A DNA stretch of 64,000 nucleotides from contig CAVWUA010000006.1 in assembly GCA_963758025.1 (NCBI GenBank), positions 1,240,001 to 1,304,000 on the forward strand, given 5' to 3'. Both the position numbers and the translations under genes were made by a program. Within the stretch, counting starts at the first letter, position 1, and every line of letters starts with the position of its first letter. The notes below the pieces were generated by a model, which did no database searches, was not told the DNA's origin, and saw nothing but the letters and a program-made list of their open reading frames with translations. This stretch comes from CAVWUA01 sp963758025. Lineage in GTDB: Bacteria > Planctomycetota > Planctomycetia > Isosphaerales > Isosphaeraceae. Positions 26,573 to 34,954 of this stretch are shown here, one piece after another.

Positions 26573-27178
26573 TTACAAGTCGCAGACCATCCGGTAGTGG
26601 GTCGATACGCTCGGAATCCCACACACCTGGGTTTTGACGAGCACGCGGAACCCCAGATGCTGATAGAAGCCGACCGCCGAGGTCGAGCCATCCACGTCCA
26701 GGTGACAACTCCTGCACCCCTCGGCTCGGCCTCGCTCGAAGGCCAGTTCCATTAACCTCCTGCCGACCCGAAGCTCACTTCCTCGAACCGAGGAGTCGGT
26801 CACGATATTCTGCACGTAGAACGCATCCTCCGGGATCGCCGGAAACAAGAAGGTGGCTAGACGATACGACGCGTTTACCTTCGCCCAGAGCTCCGCTGGC
26901 AGATGCGAGCGCGAAGCCCCGAACGACCAGTCAATCTCCGCGTGTCGACGGGGCGAATAACATATCAAAATCCCCACGACAACTCCATCTCGACGAGCGA
27001 CGTGGCTCAAGCGGTGGCTGTAAATGCCATGCTCGTCTCGCCACTCCCATTCCGACAACTCGATCCAGACGCGGATGTCGCCACCCCCACAGAAGGTGAA
27101 GAGTTCCCGATCCGTGTCCGCGATTAGCCTCGCGGCAACCGCCGCATCATCCGGCCGGCCGGGTTCGATCTGCAACAT
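26573..27178 (-). CDS. GNAT family N-acetyltransferase
   Basis: This is a 201-residue protein starting MLQIEPGRPDDAAVAARLI. The acetyl-CoA-binding region is FYVQNIVTDSSVRGSELRVGRRLMELAFERGRAEG, which matches motif A (V...RGxGxGxxL-like) of GNAT enzymes. It is followed by LDVDGSTSAVGFYQHLGFRV, the usual beta-strand and GFYxxxGF ending. The substrate is unknown. The start overlaps the end of the upstream membrane-protein gene by about 30 bases, so the two genes are likely coupled. Confidence 0.8.
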   Translation of the reverse strand: MLQIEPGRPDDAAVAARLIADTDRELFTFCGGGDIRVWIELSEWEWRDEHGIYSHRLSHVARRDGVVVGILICYSPRRHAEIDWSFGASRSHLPAELWAKVNASYRLATFLFPAIPEDAFYVQNIVTDSSVRGSELRVGRRLMELAFERGRAEGCRSCHLDVDGSTSAVGFYQHLGFRVLVKTQVCGIPSVSTHYRMVCDL

Positions 27179-27659
27179 TGTTTCTGCCTTTGGTGAGAGA
27201 CCTCGCGTGAGTGAGAAAGGCGGGTTCGTAGACAAGCTCGCTGTCCTTCCGCGACAGGATCTCGCGCGCCAGCGAGGAGTCGCAAACGAAGTCCCGCAAG
27301 GTCCCATCCCAGGCATCGAAGAACGCACTTTGGTGGCGGCCGGTACTCAACCCCTCGGCCACGAAGACGAAGACAATCTGAAAGACGTTCAAGAACATAT
27401 AGACGAAAGCTTCAAGCTTGGCTCTGTGCGATGGATCATCTCGATTCACTTGGGCCATCGCGTGGGAGTCGTAGACACCCCACAATTCCGGATCGCGAAC
27501 CAACTCCTTGTTTAGCTCCAAAAGTAATTTTTGAAACTCGTGTCGGCTTCCCAATCGCAACTGGCGTTGACTGAGTTTATTGGTCCAGTACGCCGCAAGA
27601 CCTGAGACCAGCAAGGAGATGAAGGCGACGGCGAGTGATCCAATCTCGGCTGATGTCAT
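27147..27659 (-). CDS. Membrane-anchored hypothetical protein
   Basis: The 170-residue protein begins MTSAEIGSLAVAFISLLVSGLAAYWTNKLS, a single N-terminal membrane helix. A cytosolic helical domain follows (RHEFQKLLLELNKELVRDPELWGVYD...) with a second hydrophobic stretch, FVYMFLNVFQIVFVFVAEGL. The layout resembles DUF-type small membrane proteins that sense or bind lipids, but I recognise no named family. Its 3' end overlaps the acetyltransferase start by 32 bases. Confidence 0.5.
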   Translation of the reverse strand: MTSAEIGSLAVAFISLLVSGLAAYWTNKLSQRQLRLGSRHEFQKLLLELNKELVRDPELWGVYDSHAMAQVNRDDPSHRAKLEAFVYMFLNVFQIVFVFVAEGLSTGRHQSAFFDAWDGTLRDFVCDSSLAREILSRKDSELVYEPAFLTHARSLTKGRNNVADRTRPAG

Positions 27660-28041
27660 AGGGAAGCCCACAGGACGTGAACGAAGCCCCCTGGGCAACC
27701 CGACCGCGAGTCGCCGTCGTTCAAGAGGTCCCGAGATTGTTCGCCAGCCGATCGCAGTTATTGTTACCCCGCCGCCCAAAGAATCCCTGTCCGCCGCGTG
27801 GTCCCCCAAAGCGGGTCTCCTTGAGAGGTGGCATCTCCACAACGCTCACCTTGCGGCGCCACACGACCATGAGCACCATTCTCGGCCTGAATCTCGGCCA
27901 ATTCCAGAGCGTCGCGTGTCTGAACGACCCGGATACCCAGCCGGGTAGGGTCCGCCGTGCGGACCACCCTTCTCTGACTCGGTCCGCACGGCGGACCCGA
28001 CCCGGCTACCTATCAGTGCCACCCGCCGCGGGGAGTGGACG
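27660..28041. other. Intergenic region holding palindrome C
   Basis: No gene is supported here. Open frames on either strand lack start signals and family likeness. The right half contains the full palindrome of family C. The left half probably holds the promoter of the minus-strand genes ending at 26573, but no clear boxes were found. Confidence 0.45.
27939..28007. repeat. Palindromic repeat family C, full copy
   Basis: The arms at 27939-27965 (starting agccgggtagggtccgc) and 27981-28007 (ending gacccgacccggct) pair over 27 bases with one mismatch, around the 15-base loop accctt ctctgactc. It lies 34 bases after the stop of PEP-CTERM protein 2 on the minus strand and may also stop transcription there. 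Confidence 0.8.
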
Positions 28042-28746
28042 TTAGCTGTCGAACGTCGTGGCCGCCTTGTGCTGGCGGTGCCGCCAGGCCAGGCCGACGA
28101 GGGCTGCCAGGCCGCCGGAGATCAGCGTCGAGGGTTCGGGCACGGCGGTGGTTGGGGCGAGTGTCTCGAAGGCGATCTCGCCCATGGACACATAGTTGCC
28201 TTGGTTCGGCACCTGGGGGCCTGTAACCACGAGTTGCACGTAACGGGCTGTCGTATCCGTCAGGTCGAAGACCTGGGCTGCATAGTCCTGATCGAAGGGA
28301 TTGTTGGCCGGGGCGAAGACTCCCACGGAGCTTGACGTCGCGAACGATGGGTCGACGGATGTGGAGACTGACATGCTCGCGATGCCCGAGAATTCCTCAT
28401 TCCAGAGGGTCAGGCGCGCAATCGAGTAGACGGCGCCCAGGTCGTAGATGATGGTCGAGGAGGTAACGTTCAAGGGCGTAAACCATTCGTTGTTGTCTGC
28501 AAGGTAATTGTGCAACGGATTGCCGGCCAGGTAGGTGTCGAAGTCAGTGACGCCGCTGACGAAGTTGGTGGATAGCCCGGATTGGTTGATCGTGTTGCCG
28601 ATGTCGTAAGGCGAACTGTTTATACCACCCGTATTCTGGAGCACGGCGACCGGGCTGAGGATGAGCCCCGCCTCGACCTGCCCCGCTGAAACCATGAAGC
28701 CCAGCGCCACCACGGTTAACCTGAGCGTTCTCGTTGCGATCGTCAT
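28042..28746 (-). CDS. PEP-CTERM sorted protein 2 with discoidin-like domain
   Basis: This 234-residue protein has a signal peptide (MTIATRTLRLTVVALGFMVSAGQVEA) and a C-terminal PEP-CTERM signal, VPEPSTLISGG, with a hydrophobic helix and basic end (RHRQHK). Between them IIYDLGAVYSIARLTLWNEE and ARYVQLVVTGP match the discoidin/F5-8C type fold, which usually binds carbohydrate or lipid surfaces. GGAG is nine bases before the ATG at 28746. It is intact and should end up in the envelope or matrix. Confidence 0.85.
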   Translation of the reverse strand: MTIATRTLRLTVVALGFMVSAGQVEAGLILSPVAVLQNTGGINSSPYDIGNTINQSGLSTNFVSGVTDFDTYLAGNPLHNYLADNNEWFTPLNVTSSTIIYDLGAVYSIARLTLWNEEFSGIASMSVSTSVDPSFATSSSVGVFAPANNPFDQDYAAQVFDLTDTTARYVQLVVTGPQVPNQGNYVSMGEIAFETLAPTTAVPEPSTLISGGLAALVGLAWRHRQHKAATTFDS

Positions 28747-28902
28747 GAGATGATCTCCGTTGTTGGCCCGCCGCTTGCTCCCCACAATTCCTTCGGCCTC
28801 CGCGCCGTGCGGCACGATCAGAAGCGTCCGCGAATATCGCACGACCGCCGGCTCTCGCACAAGCGAAATCCTGATATTTCCGCGTGGCTTATGGCCGAGG
28901 CC

Positions 28903-28974
28903 GCCTAACGGGGCGATGAGCGGTCGGGCGGCACAGCGCTCATCGCGGAGGTTGCGGGTTGCCCCTCGGAACAG
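28903..28974. repeat. 72-bp repeat pair E, copy 2 (attC-like)
   Basis: This copy differs from 21813-21884 at three positions. It keeps gcctaac at the left, the pairing gatgagcg/cgctcatc, and gaggttgcggg at the right. No gene follows on the expected side; the next element is a half palindrome B. Confidence 0.6.
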
Positions 28975-28999
28975 TAATGTAGTATGTGTACATAACGCA

Positions 29000-29045
29000 A
29001 TATATTAAATTTTGGATGTTGGGCGGTGCCCACCCTACATGACTG
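29000..29045. repeat. Palindromic repeat family B, half copy 5
   Basis: The right arm gggcggtgcccaccctacat and the AT-rich loop (atatattaaattttggatg) are present, but the left arm is missing. It is replaced by unrelated sequence (agtatgtgtacataacgc). Confidence 0.7.
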
Positions 29046-29180
29046 ACTCGATCCTCACGGCGGACGACCCGGCTTATGTTCTGGAAATCCGGGTGCGGCC
29101 GGTGAATCATGCAGAATCGTTGCGACCGTCACGCTGCCACCGGGAAGCCACTGCGGTCGATGCGACTCCAGAATTCGCCC

Positions 29181-29242
29181 AGTAACGTAGGGTGGGCACC
29201 GCCCACCATCCAAATTTTAATAGTGGTGGGCGGTGCCCACCC
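29181..29242. repeat. Palindromic repeat family B, copy 6, left part interrupted by an IS
   Basis: The sequence agtaacgtagggtgggcac, an AT-rich loop and ggcggtgcccaccc form most of a palindrome B. The expected last bases tacgttact are found only on the far side of the insertion sequence at 30729-30737. Removing the IS and one 14-bp repeat restores a perfect palindrome. Confidence 0.9.
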
Positions 29243-30714
29243 AACCCTCTAAACGTGCACTATGTACACTGGTTTCGAGCCTTCAATATCTTCGCTGTGG
29301 CGACATGACTGATCTTCGCCCCACTTTGTTTCTTCGGCTTCGGCTTCTTCGGGCCACGGGGACTCTTTCGATACTCCGACAGGGGCACCGTCCGCGCCCA
29401 TTCGACCAGCAATACGGCCAACTCCGCCGCCGGCATCTCCTGGAATTCCACCCACTCGTCCTTCGGGATCGCCCGGACCATACCCCGGTGGTTCATCTTC
29501 ACCTCATCCGCCAGGTGATATCCCGAAACCATCTCGGCCTGCTCCGCACCATGCGCGGCACGAAGCGCCGCTTTGACGGTGCTCATCACGTTGTAGGACA
29601 GCAACGCCACGCAGAAGCTGAACAACGCCGCCTTGGGATAACCCAACTCCTGGATCTCGCCCTGGAGCGTCTTCTCCATCTCCTGGAAGGCGGTCTCCAG
29701 GGTCCAGCGTCGGCGGTAGATGTCCGCGACCGTTCGGGCGTCGGCGGCCTCCACCGGCAGGTTCGTCACCAGGTGAATCTCGGTGTCCCCCTCCCGGGTC
29801 GGCCGGTCCAGGACCACCGTGACCCGACGCAAGACGAGGATGTCCCCGTCGTCGTTGGTGGCCCGCAGCGTCTGCTCGAACACCACGCCGGTGGCGGTCC
29901 GTCCCCGCGCCTTTCGCCGGCCCACCGGCGTGCAATGCAGGGTTGAACGATGCTGACGGATCACGAAACATCCACCGCGTCGGGCGATCCCGAAGAGGAA
30001 GCCGGTGGTGCAAAAGTTCCGGTCCCCGATCCAGAGATCCCGCGCCGCGACCGTCTCCACGATCTGATCCAGCAGCGATCGCTCCTGGGCATGGCCGTCT
30101 TCGCAGAGCACCACATCGATGGCCAGCATCAGTTCGGGATCGAAGACCACCAGGGCCTGACCGGGCAAGGCGCCGGCACGCATCGTCCGCAGTTCCGCAA
30201 TCCGGTGCTCGGTCTTGGCCAGGTGGTTGCCATCGAGGATCTTGGTGCGATCGCCCGGCAGAAACGGCGTCCGCGCACCTCCCATGGCGGTGGTGACCGC
30301 GCCGAGCCGCTCGGCCGACATCCGGACCATGGCCGCTCCGATCGGCGTTTCGAGGCGTTCGATCTTGCGGTAGAGGGCCGTGAGCGAGGTGTGGATGGGC
30401 ACCGCGTTCTTGGCATAGGCGGCGTGGATCGAGGGGCGGATGCCACAGACGACCACGCTCATCAGTTCGACGATCGAAGAGAAGAGCAGATCACGCGTAT
30501 ACTGCCGTTGGGCGTGGTCCTCGAAGAGTTGATCGAGGACTCGGGGGTTGAGCGCGTTCTCCATCAGGGCCTGGGTCATGACGGGGATGGTATCGCCCTG
30601 GGTAAATCGCTCGAAGGCTTCGCTGTGGATCATGGGAACTCTCTTCCTCCAAAGGCAGTAACTCCTTGCGGGAAGACAGTTTAACACATTCATGTGGTGC
30701 ATGTTTAGAGGGCT
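29243..30714 (-). mobile_element. IS4-family insertion sequence, complete (1472 bp)
   Basis: The ends are 18-bp terminal inverted repeats, aaccctctaaacgtgcac (29243-29260) and gtgcatgtttagagggct (30697-30714), with two mismatches. The element is flanked by a perfect 14-bp direct repeat, ggcggtgcccaccc, at 29229-29242 and 30715-30728, which is the target-site duplication. It encodes one intact transposase on the minus strand whose stop codon touches the left terminal repeat. The element and the duplication are undamaged, which suggests recent insertion. Confidence 0.9.
29260..30633 (-). CDS. IS4-family DDE transposase
   Basis: This 457-residue protein starts MIHSEAFERFTQG, with GGAGGAAGAG upstream of the ATG at 30633. 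DDE acidic residues are suggested by KILDGNHLAKT (first Asp), LWIGDRNFCTTGFLF (second Asp) and the IYRRRWTLETAFQEMEK region, which is the YREK-like signature of the IS4 family with its catalytic Glu. The C-terminal tail is Lys-rich (PRGPKKPKPKKQ). It is intact, so the element may be active. Confidence 0.88.
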   Translation of the reverse strand: MIHSEAFERFTQGDTIPVMTQALMENALNPRVLDQLFEDHAQRQYTRDLLFSSIVELMSVVVCGIRPSIHAAYAKNAVPIHTSLTALYRKIERLETPIGAAMVRMSAERLGAVTTAMGGARTPFLPGDRTKILDGNHLAKTEHRIAELRTMRAGALPGQALVVFDPELMLAIDVVLCEDGHAQERSLLDQIVETVAARDLWIGDRNFCTTGFLFGIARRGGCFVIRQHRSTLHCTPVGRRKARGRTATGVVFEQTLRATNDDGDILVLRRVTVVLDRPTREGDTEIHLVTNLPVEAADARTVADIYRRRWTLETAFQEMEKTLQGEIQELGYPKAALFSFCVALLSYNVMSTVKAALRAAHGAEQAEMVSGYHLADEVKMNHRGMVRAIPKDEWVEFQEMPAAELAVLLVEWARTVPLSEYRKSPRGPKKPKPKKQSGAKISHVATAKILKARNQCT

Positions 30715-30737
30715 GGCGGTGCCCACCCTACGTTACT
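30715..30737. repeat. Palindrome B copy 6, right remnant after the IS
   Basis: The sequence ggcggtgcccaccc repeats the 14 bases left of the insertion sequence and is followed by tacgttact, the missing end of the interrupted palindrome. Confidence 0.9.
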
Positions 30738-30911
30738 GGGGCTATCCCGGGGTCGGGTGGACGTGCGCAGGCCAGGGGCTCCGATTGGGTGATACGAGGT
30801 CGGGGCGGTGGCGATATTCTCCCGAGACGGACGCGATTCTCCAGGGCGGTCGGGGTGCGCCTGGGGGATCGGTTCGAGATGAGACAGCACACAAGGGAGC
30901 TTCGCCCGCCC

Positions 30912-32250
30912 ATGCTCAGCCAGAGACAGATTGACGCCAATCGACGCAATGCGGAAGAGTACGGGGCCACGTACGGCCAGGGGGAAGGCGCGGGCCAGTC
31001 GCAATAGCGTGCGGCATGGGCTCTCGGCGCGGGTGGTGGTGCTGACGCGGGAGGAGAAGGCGTTTCAGAAGCGGTTGCGGGAGGACTGGTATCGGGATCA
31101 ACGGCCGACGACGGAGGAGGAGCTTGCGCTGATCGAGCAGGCGGTGCGGGCGATGGTGGTCTTGAAGCGGATTCGGACGATCGAGCTGCGGATGTGGGCC
31201 GAGGCGCCGCCGGGGGTGTATCTGCCGATCGAGGCGGTGAAGTTCGTCCTCCGCTACCTGCCGCGGTGGTCGAAGAGCCTGCACCGGGCGATCCAGGGGT
31301 TGGAGCGGATCGCGAAGGCGAAAATGCGGGCGAAATCGCAAAACAAAGCCGTTGGAATATCGCCGCAAGCACCACTTAAGAAAGAAGTTGAGACCACCAA
31401 GGGCGATTCCCGAATGGCGACGGATCGGGGGGCTCGGGTGGTAGGCCAACTGGGCTCGGATCGGGGTGAAGATACGGGTGGCCAGACACGCGGGACACTC
31501 GAAGACGGGGGTCCGGGCGAGCCGTCGAACGAGCGGGCAGACCGAGCGAAATCACAGATCGAAGCCAAGAGAAAATCGACGCAAACGGTTTCCGAGAAAG
31601 CCGTTAATCTCCGCGAGAGCGATTCCGGGGCCGCGCCGGATTCCGCGACGGGTCGGGGGCCTCGGGTGGCCGGTTTCGCGTGCTCCGACCCGGAAGAACG
31701 TACGGATCGCCAGCCTCACGAGGTACCCGGGAACGGAACCCAGGGACGGACGGAGACGGGGACAGCCGGCGCGATCGATGCGGCGAAATGGCCAAACGAA
31801 GCCGAGAGAAAATCGACGCAAGTTCCTGTGCGGCCAATACTCGCGCCCTTGATTCGCGTGGCGGCGGTGGTCGTGCTGGGGGCGGGGGTGGTGCTCGGAG
31901 GGTCGCGGGGGGCGGGGGCCATGAAACGGGGTCCGGGGGATGGTACAGTAGGAGTCGGGGAGAGCCTCGGCGAGCGGCGGGAGGGGAGACGACGGCCATG
32001 TGCGGCATCTGTGGCGCGGCCTGGACCGACGGCGGCCGGGCGATTCCCGAGGCGGGCCTCGACGCGATGGTCGAGCGGCTCCTCCACCGGGGGCCGGACG
32101 ATCGCGGCGTCTATCAAGCCCCCCACGCCGCCCTGGGGTTCCGTCGGCTGTCGATCGTCGATCTGCCGGGAGGGCATCAGCCGCTCGGCAACGAGGATGG
32201 CACCGTTCAGGTGGTCTTTAATGGCGAGATCTACAACTTCCCGGCCCTGA
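30912..32250 (+). CDS. STGPRT-motif planctomycete protein with internal repeats (frameshifted)
   Basis: The start MLSQRQIDANRRNAE (ATG 30912) and, after a missing base near 30957, KSTGPRTARGKARASRNSVRHGLSA form the opening of a protein family frequent in planctomycetes and of unknown function. A helical middle (EEELALIEQAVRAMVVLKRIRTIELRMWAEA) follows. Then come degenerate repeats of roughly 75 residues that restart at AKSQNKA, AKSQIEAKRKSTQ and AKWPNEAERKSTQ. The frame stays open to 32250, overlapping the asparagine synthetase by about 250 bases. Real coding probably ends before 31998. Confidence 0.5.
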
Positions 32251-33974
32251 GGCACCGGCTGGAGGCACGCGGGCATACCCTGCGGTCGTCGGGGGATACG
32301 GAGGTCCTGGTCCATCTCTACGAGGATGAGGGGCCGGGGATGTTCCGCCTCCTGCGAGGGATGTTCGCCCTGGCGATCTGGGACGCCCCCCGGCGCACCC
32401 TCGTGCTGGGCCGCGACCGGCTGGGGCAGAAGCCGCTCGTGTATCGCCACGACGGCACGCGGATCGTCTTCGCCAGCGAGCTGAAGGCACTCCTGGCCCT
32501 GCCCGAGGAGGTCGTCCCCCGTCGGCTCGACCCGAGGGCCCTGGATCGCTATCTCACATATGGATATGTGCCGCACCCGTTGACGATCCTGGAAGGGGTT
32601 TACAAGCTCCCCCCGCGCATTATGCCGTCTGGCACGAGGGGCGGCTGGAGCTGAGGCGGTACTGGGAGCCGGACTGGGAGGCCGAGAACGACCGCCCGAT
32701 CGAGGAGGACGCCGAGCGGCTCCGCACGCTTCTGGCCGAGGCCGTGCGGGAGCAGATGGTCGCCGACGTGCCGCTCGGGGCGTTCCTCTCCGGCGGGATC
32801 GACTCGACGATCATCGTCGGCCTGATGCAGCAGGCGGCGGATCGGCCGGTGAAGACCTTCTCGATCGGCTTCGACGATCCGGCCTTCGACGAGAGCCATT
32901 ACGCCGAGATGGCCGCGAGGCACCTGGGGACCGAGCATCACGCGTTCGTCGTCGCAGCCCCGCGCGTGGGAGACCTTGCCGGCCCTGGCCTGGCAGTTCG
33001 ACGAGCCGTTCGCCGATAGCTCGGCCTTGCCGACGTGGTACGTCGCCGAGCAGACCCGCCGGCACGTGACGGTCGCCCTGACCGGCGACGCGGGGGACGA
33101 GCTGTTCGGCGGATACGACCGCTACCGGGCCCTGGCGATGACGGGGATGCTCGACCGCCTGCCGGCTGGCGTGCGGCGGTTCGTGGGCGGGCCGCTGGCG
33201 AGGGCGCTGCCGGCGTCGTCGCGGGCGAAGACGCGGCTGCGGCGGATCCGGCGGCTGCTGGAGGGGGTGGACGACCGGCCGGAGTCCCGCTACCTGCGCT
33301 GGATGACGATGTTCGACGAGCCGGGCCGCGCGGCGCTCTATGCCGACGGGTTCCTCGACAACCTGGCCGACGCCGACGCGCGCGACCCCGACGGGGCCGA
33401 CCCGGCGGGCGTGCTGGAGGCGGCCTTGACGGAGGTCGCCCCGAAGCGGGACCCGGTCACGCGGGCGATGATCGCCGACCTGCTGACGTATCTGCCGGGC
33501 GACCTGCTGTGCAAGGTGGACATGGCGAGCATGGCCCACTCGCTCGAATGCCGGGGGCCGTTCCTCGACCACCGGGTCGTCGAGCTGGCCCTGGCATTGC
33601 CGCTCTCCCGGAAGCTGCGGCTGCGGTCGGGGCGGTCGAAGGTCGTGCTCAAGCAGGCGTTCGCGGACCTCCTGCCGCCGCCGATCCGCACGCGCCCGAA
33701 GATGGGCTTCGGCGTGCCGATCGACCGCTGGTTCCGGGGGGAGCTGAAGGAGGAGCTACGGGCCGTGCTGCTCGACCCGGTCAGCCTCCAGCGCGGCCTG
33801 TTCCGTCCCGAGGCGGTGGAGACCCTCCTCGACGAGCACGCCGACGGCCGCCGCGATCATGCGTATCGGCTCTGGGGCCTCCTGATGCTGGAACTCTGGT
33901 TCCGCCACCACATCGACCCGCCGGCCGCCTCCGGGGCGGACCTACGGGCGGCGTCGCTGAGCCGGCCATCGTGA
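31998..33974 (+). CDS. asnB: Asparagine synthetase, glutamine-hydrolysing (two frameshifts)
   Basis: It starts MCGICGAAW, with Cys2 as the glutaminase nucleophile after removal of Met. The N-terminal Ntn domain shows LLHRGPDDRG, RRLSIVDLPGGHQPL and FNGEIYN. The synthetase domain has the PP-loop FLSGGIDST, then LTGDAGDELFGGYDRY and MGFGVPIDRW. The product transfers amide nitrogen to aspartate, or in envelope clusters to sugar or peptide targets. A C is missing near 32611 (before HYAVWHEGRLELRRYW), and an extra G near 32967 precedes ETLPALAWQFDEPF. The repaired length is 658 residues. Asparagine itself is the default product, but this is not proven. Confidence 0.88.
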
Positions 33975-34000
33975 ACGGGCTTTTCCCGCGCGGTGTGCTC

Positions 34001-34006
34001 TATAAT
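34001..34006 (+). promoter_or_regulatory. TATAAT -10-like box before DUF4058 gene 1
   Basis: A perfect TATAAT stands 48 bases before the DUF4058 start in otherwise GC-rich sequence. The matching -35 region is weak (ggcttt, 17 bases upstream). This is a candidate only. Confidence 0.3.
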
Positions 34007-34053
34007 GAGGTGATCCGTATCCCATGGCGCCGAGCCCCGAAAAGGCCCCCATC

Positions 34054-34871
34054 ATGAGCACGATCTTTCCCGGGATGGACCCGTACCTGGAAGACCCGCA
34101 ACTCTGGCCGGGGGTCCATAACTCCATGGTCGTTTACCTCCGAGACCATCTACAGAACCTCCTGGGACCGAACTACATCGCCGCAGTCGAGGAGCGTGTG
34201 TTCGTCGAAGGCACCGACCGAATCCGGGAGGTTTCCCCGGATGTCTGGATCCGGAAGGACCGTGCCGGCCAAAAGAAAACGGGCGGGGGTGGCGCCGGGG
34301 TCGCGGTTCTCGAAGAAGCGAATGCACCGTTGGTGGTCCGGGTCCCTCCGCTGGAAATCCACGAATCGTATGTCACGATCCTGGATCGGCGTTCGGGACA
34401 GCAGATCGTGACGGTCATCGAGCTGGTCAGCCCGACGAACAAGTTCAGCCGGGCCGGGCCGCGGAGTCGTACGTGGACAAACAGGAAGAGGTATGTGACA
34501 GCCAGACGCATCTGGTCGAGATCGACCTGCTCCGCGCCGGGCCGCACGTCCTGGCGGTTTCCGGGTGGGCGGCGCGGGGAAAGGTGGCCTACGATTACTT
34601 GATCTGCGTGAACCGGGCAAAGGAGCCTCCGCGATGAATACGAAGTCTATCCGCGAAGGCTCCGTCAGCGTCTGCCGCACATCCGCATCCCGCTGGCCGA
34701 TAACGATCCCGACGTACTGCTCGACTTGCAGGCCGTGCTGTCCCAGACCTATGACGCCGGGCGATTATGGCAACCGGATCGAACTACAGCAAACCCTGCC
34801 TCCCGCCGCTCTCGCCCGAGGACCAGGCCTGGGCCAATGAACTGATCCGGGAGGCGCGGGCGCGGTCGTAG
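34054..34871 (+). pseudogene. DUF4058 family gene 1, at least four frameshifts
   Basis: It opens with the family signature IFPGMDPYLEDPQLWPGVHNS and continues through PPLEIHESYVTILDRRSGQQIVTVIELVSPTNK. Further conserved pieces appear in changing frames: ESYVDKQEEV and VEIDLLRAGPH; then DEYEVYPRRLRQRLPHIRIPLA; then NR and YSKPCLPPLSPEDQAWANELI to a stop at 34869-34871. The breaks are near 34457, 34628, 34764 and 34788. That is denser than the general error level of this sequence, so true decay is likely. DUF4058 is a nuclease-like fold of unknown role, common in planctomycetes. Confidence 0.6.
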
Positions 34872-34954
34872 AGAGCCGGTCACTCGGCGGAGTGCCGGGG
34901 TCTCGAAAGACGAGACCCCAGCCACCCAGCCATTCGCATCGGCGGATTTGTGCC

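Larger units (their letters stand above)
28747..29180. other. Repeat-filled gene-free region upstream of PEP-CTERM protein 2
   Basis: No gene is supported. The stretch contains repeat E copy 2 (28903-28974), a half copy of palindrome B (29000-29045) and a degraded family C arm (about 29050-29073). The promoter of the PEP-CTERM gene should lie near 28750-28850, but I could not identify its boxes. Confidence 0.5.

Noticed and set aside
31998..33974. Exosortase-associated amidotransferase identity for the asnB gene
   Set aside because: The glutaminase and synthetase motifs fit the general AsnB family; nothing specific to the exosortase-linked branch could be read, and no exosortase genes are adjacent.
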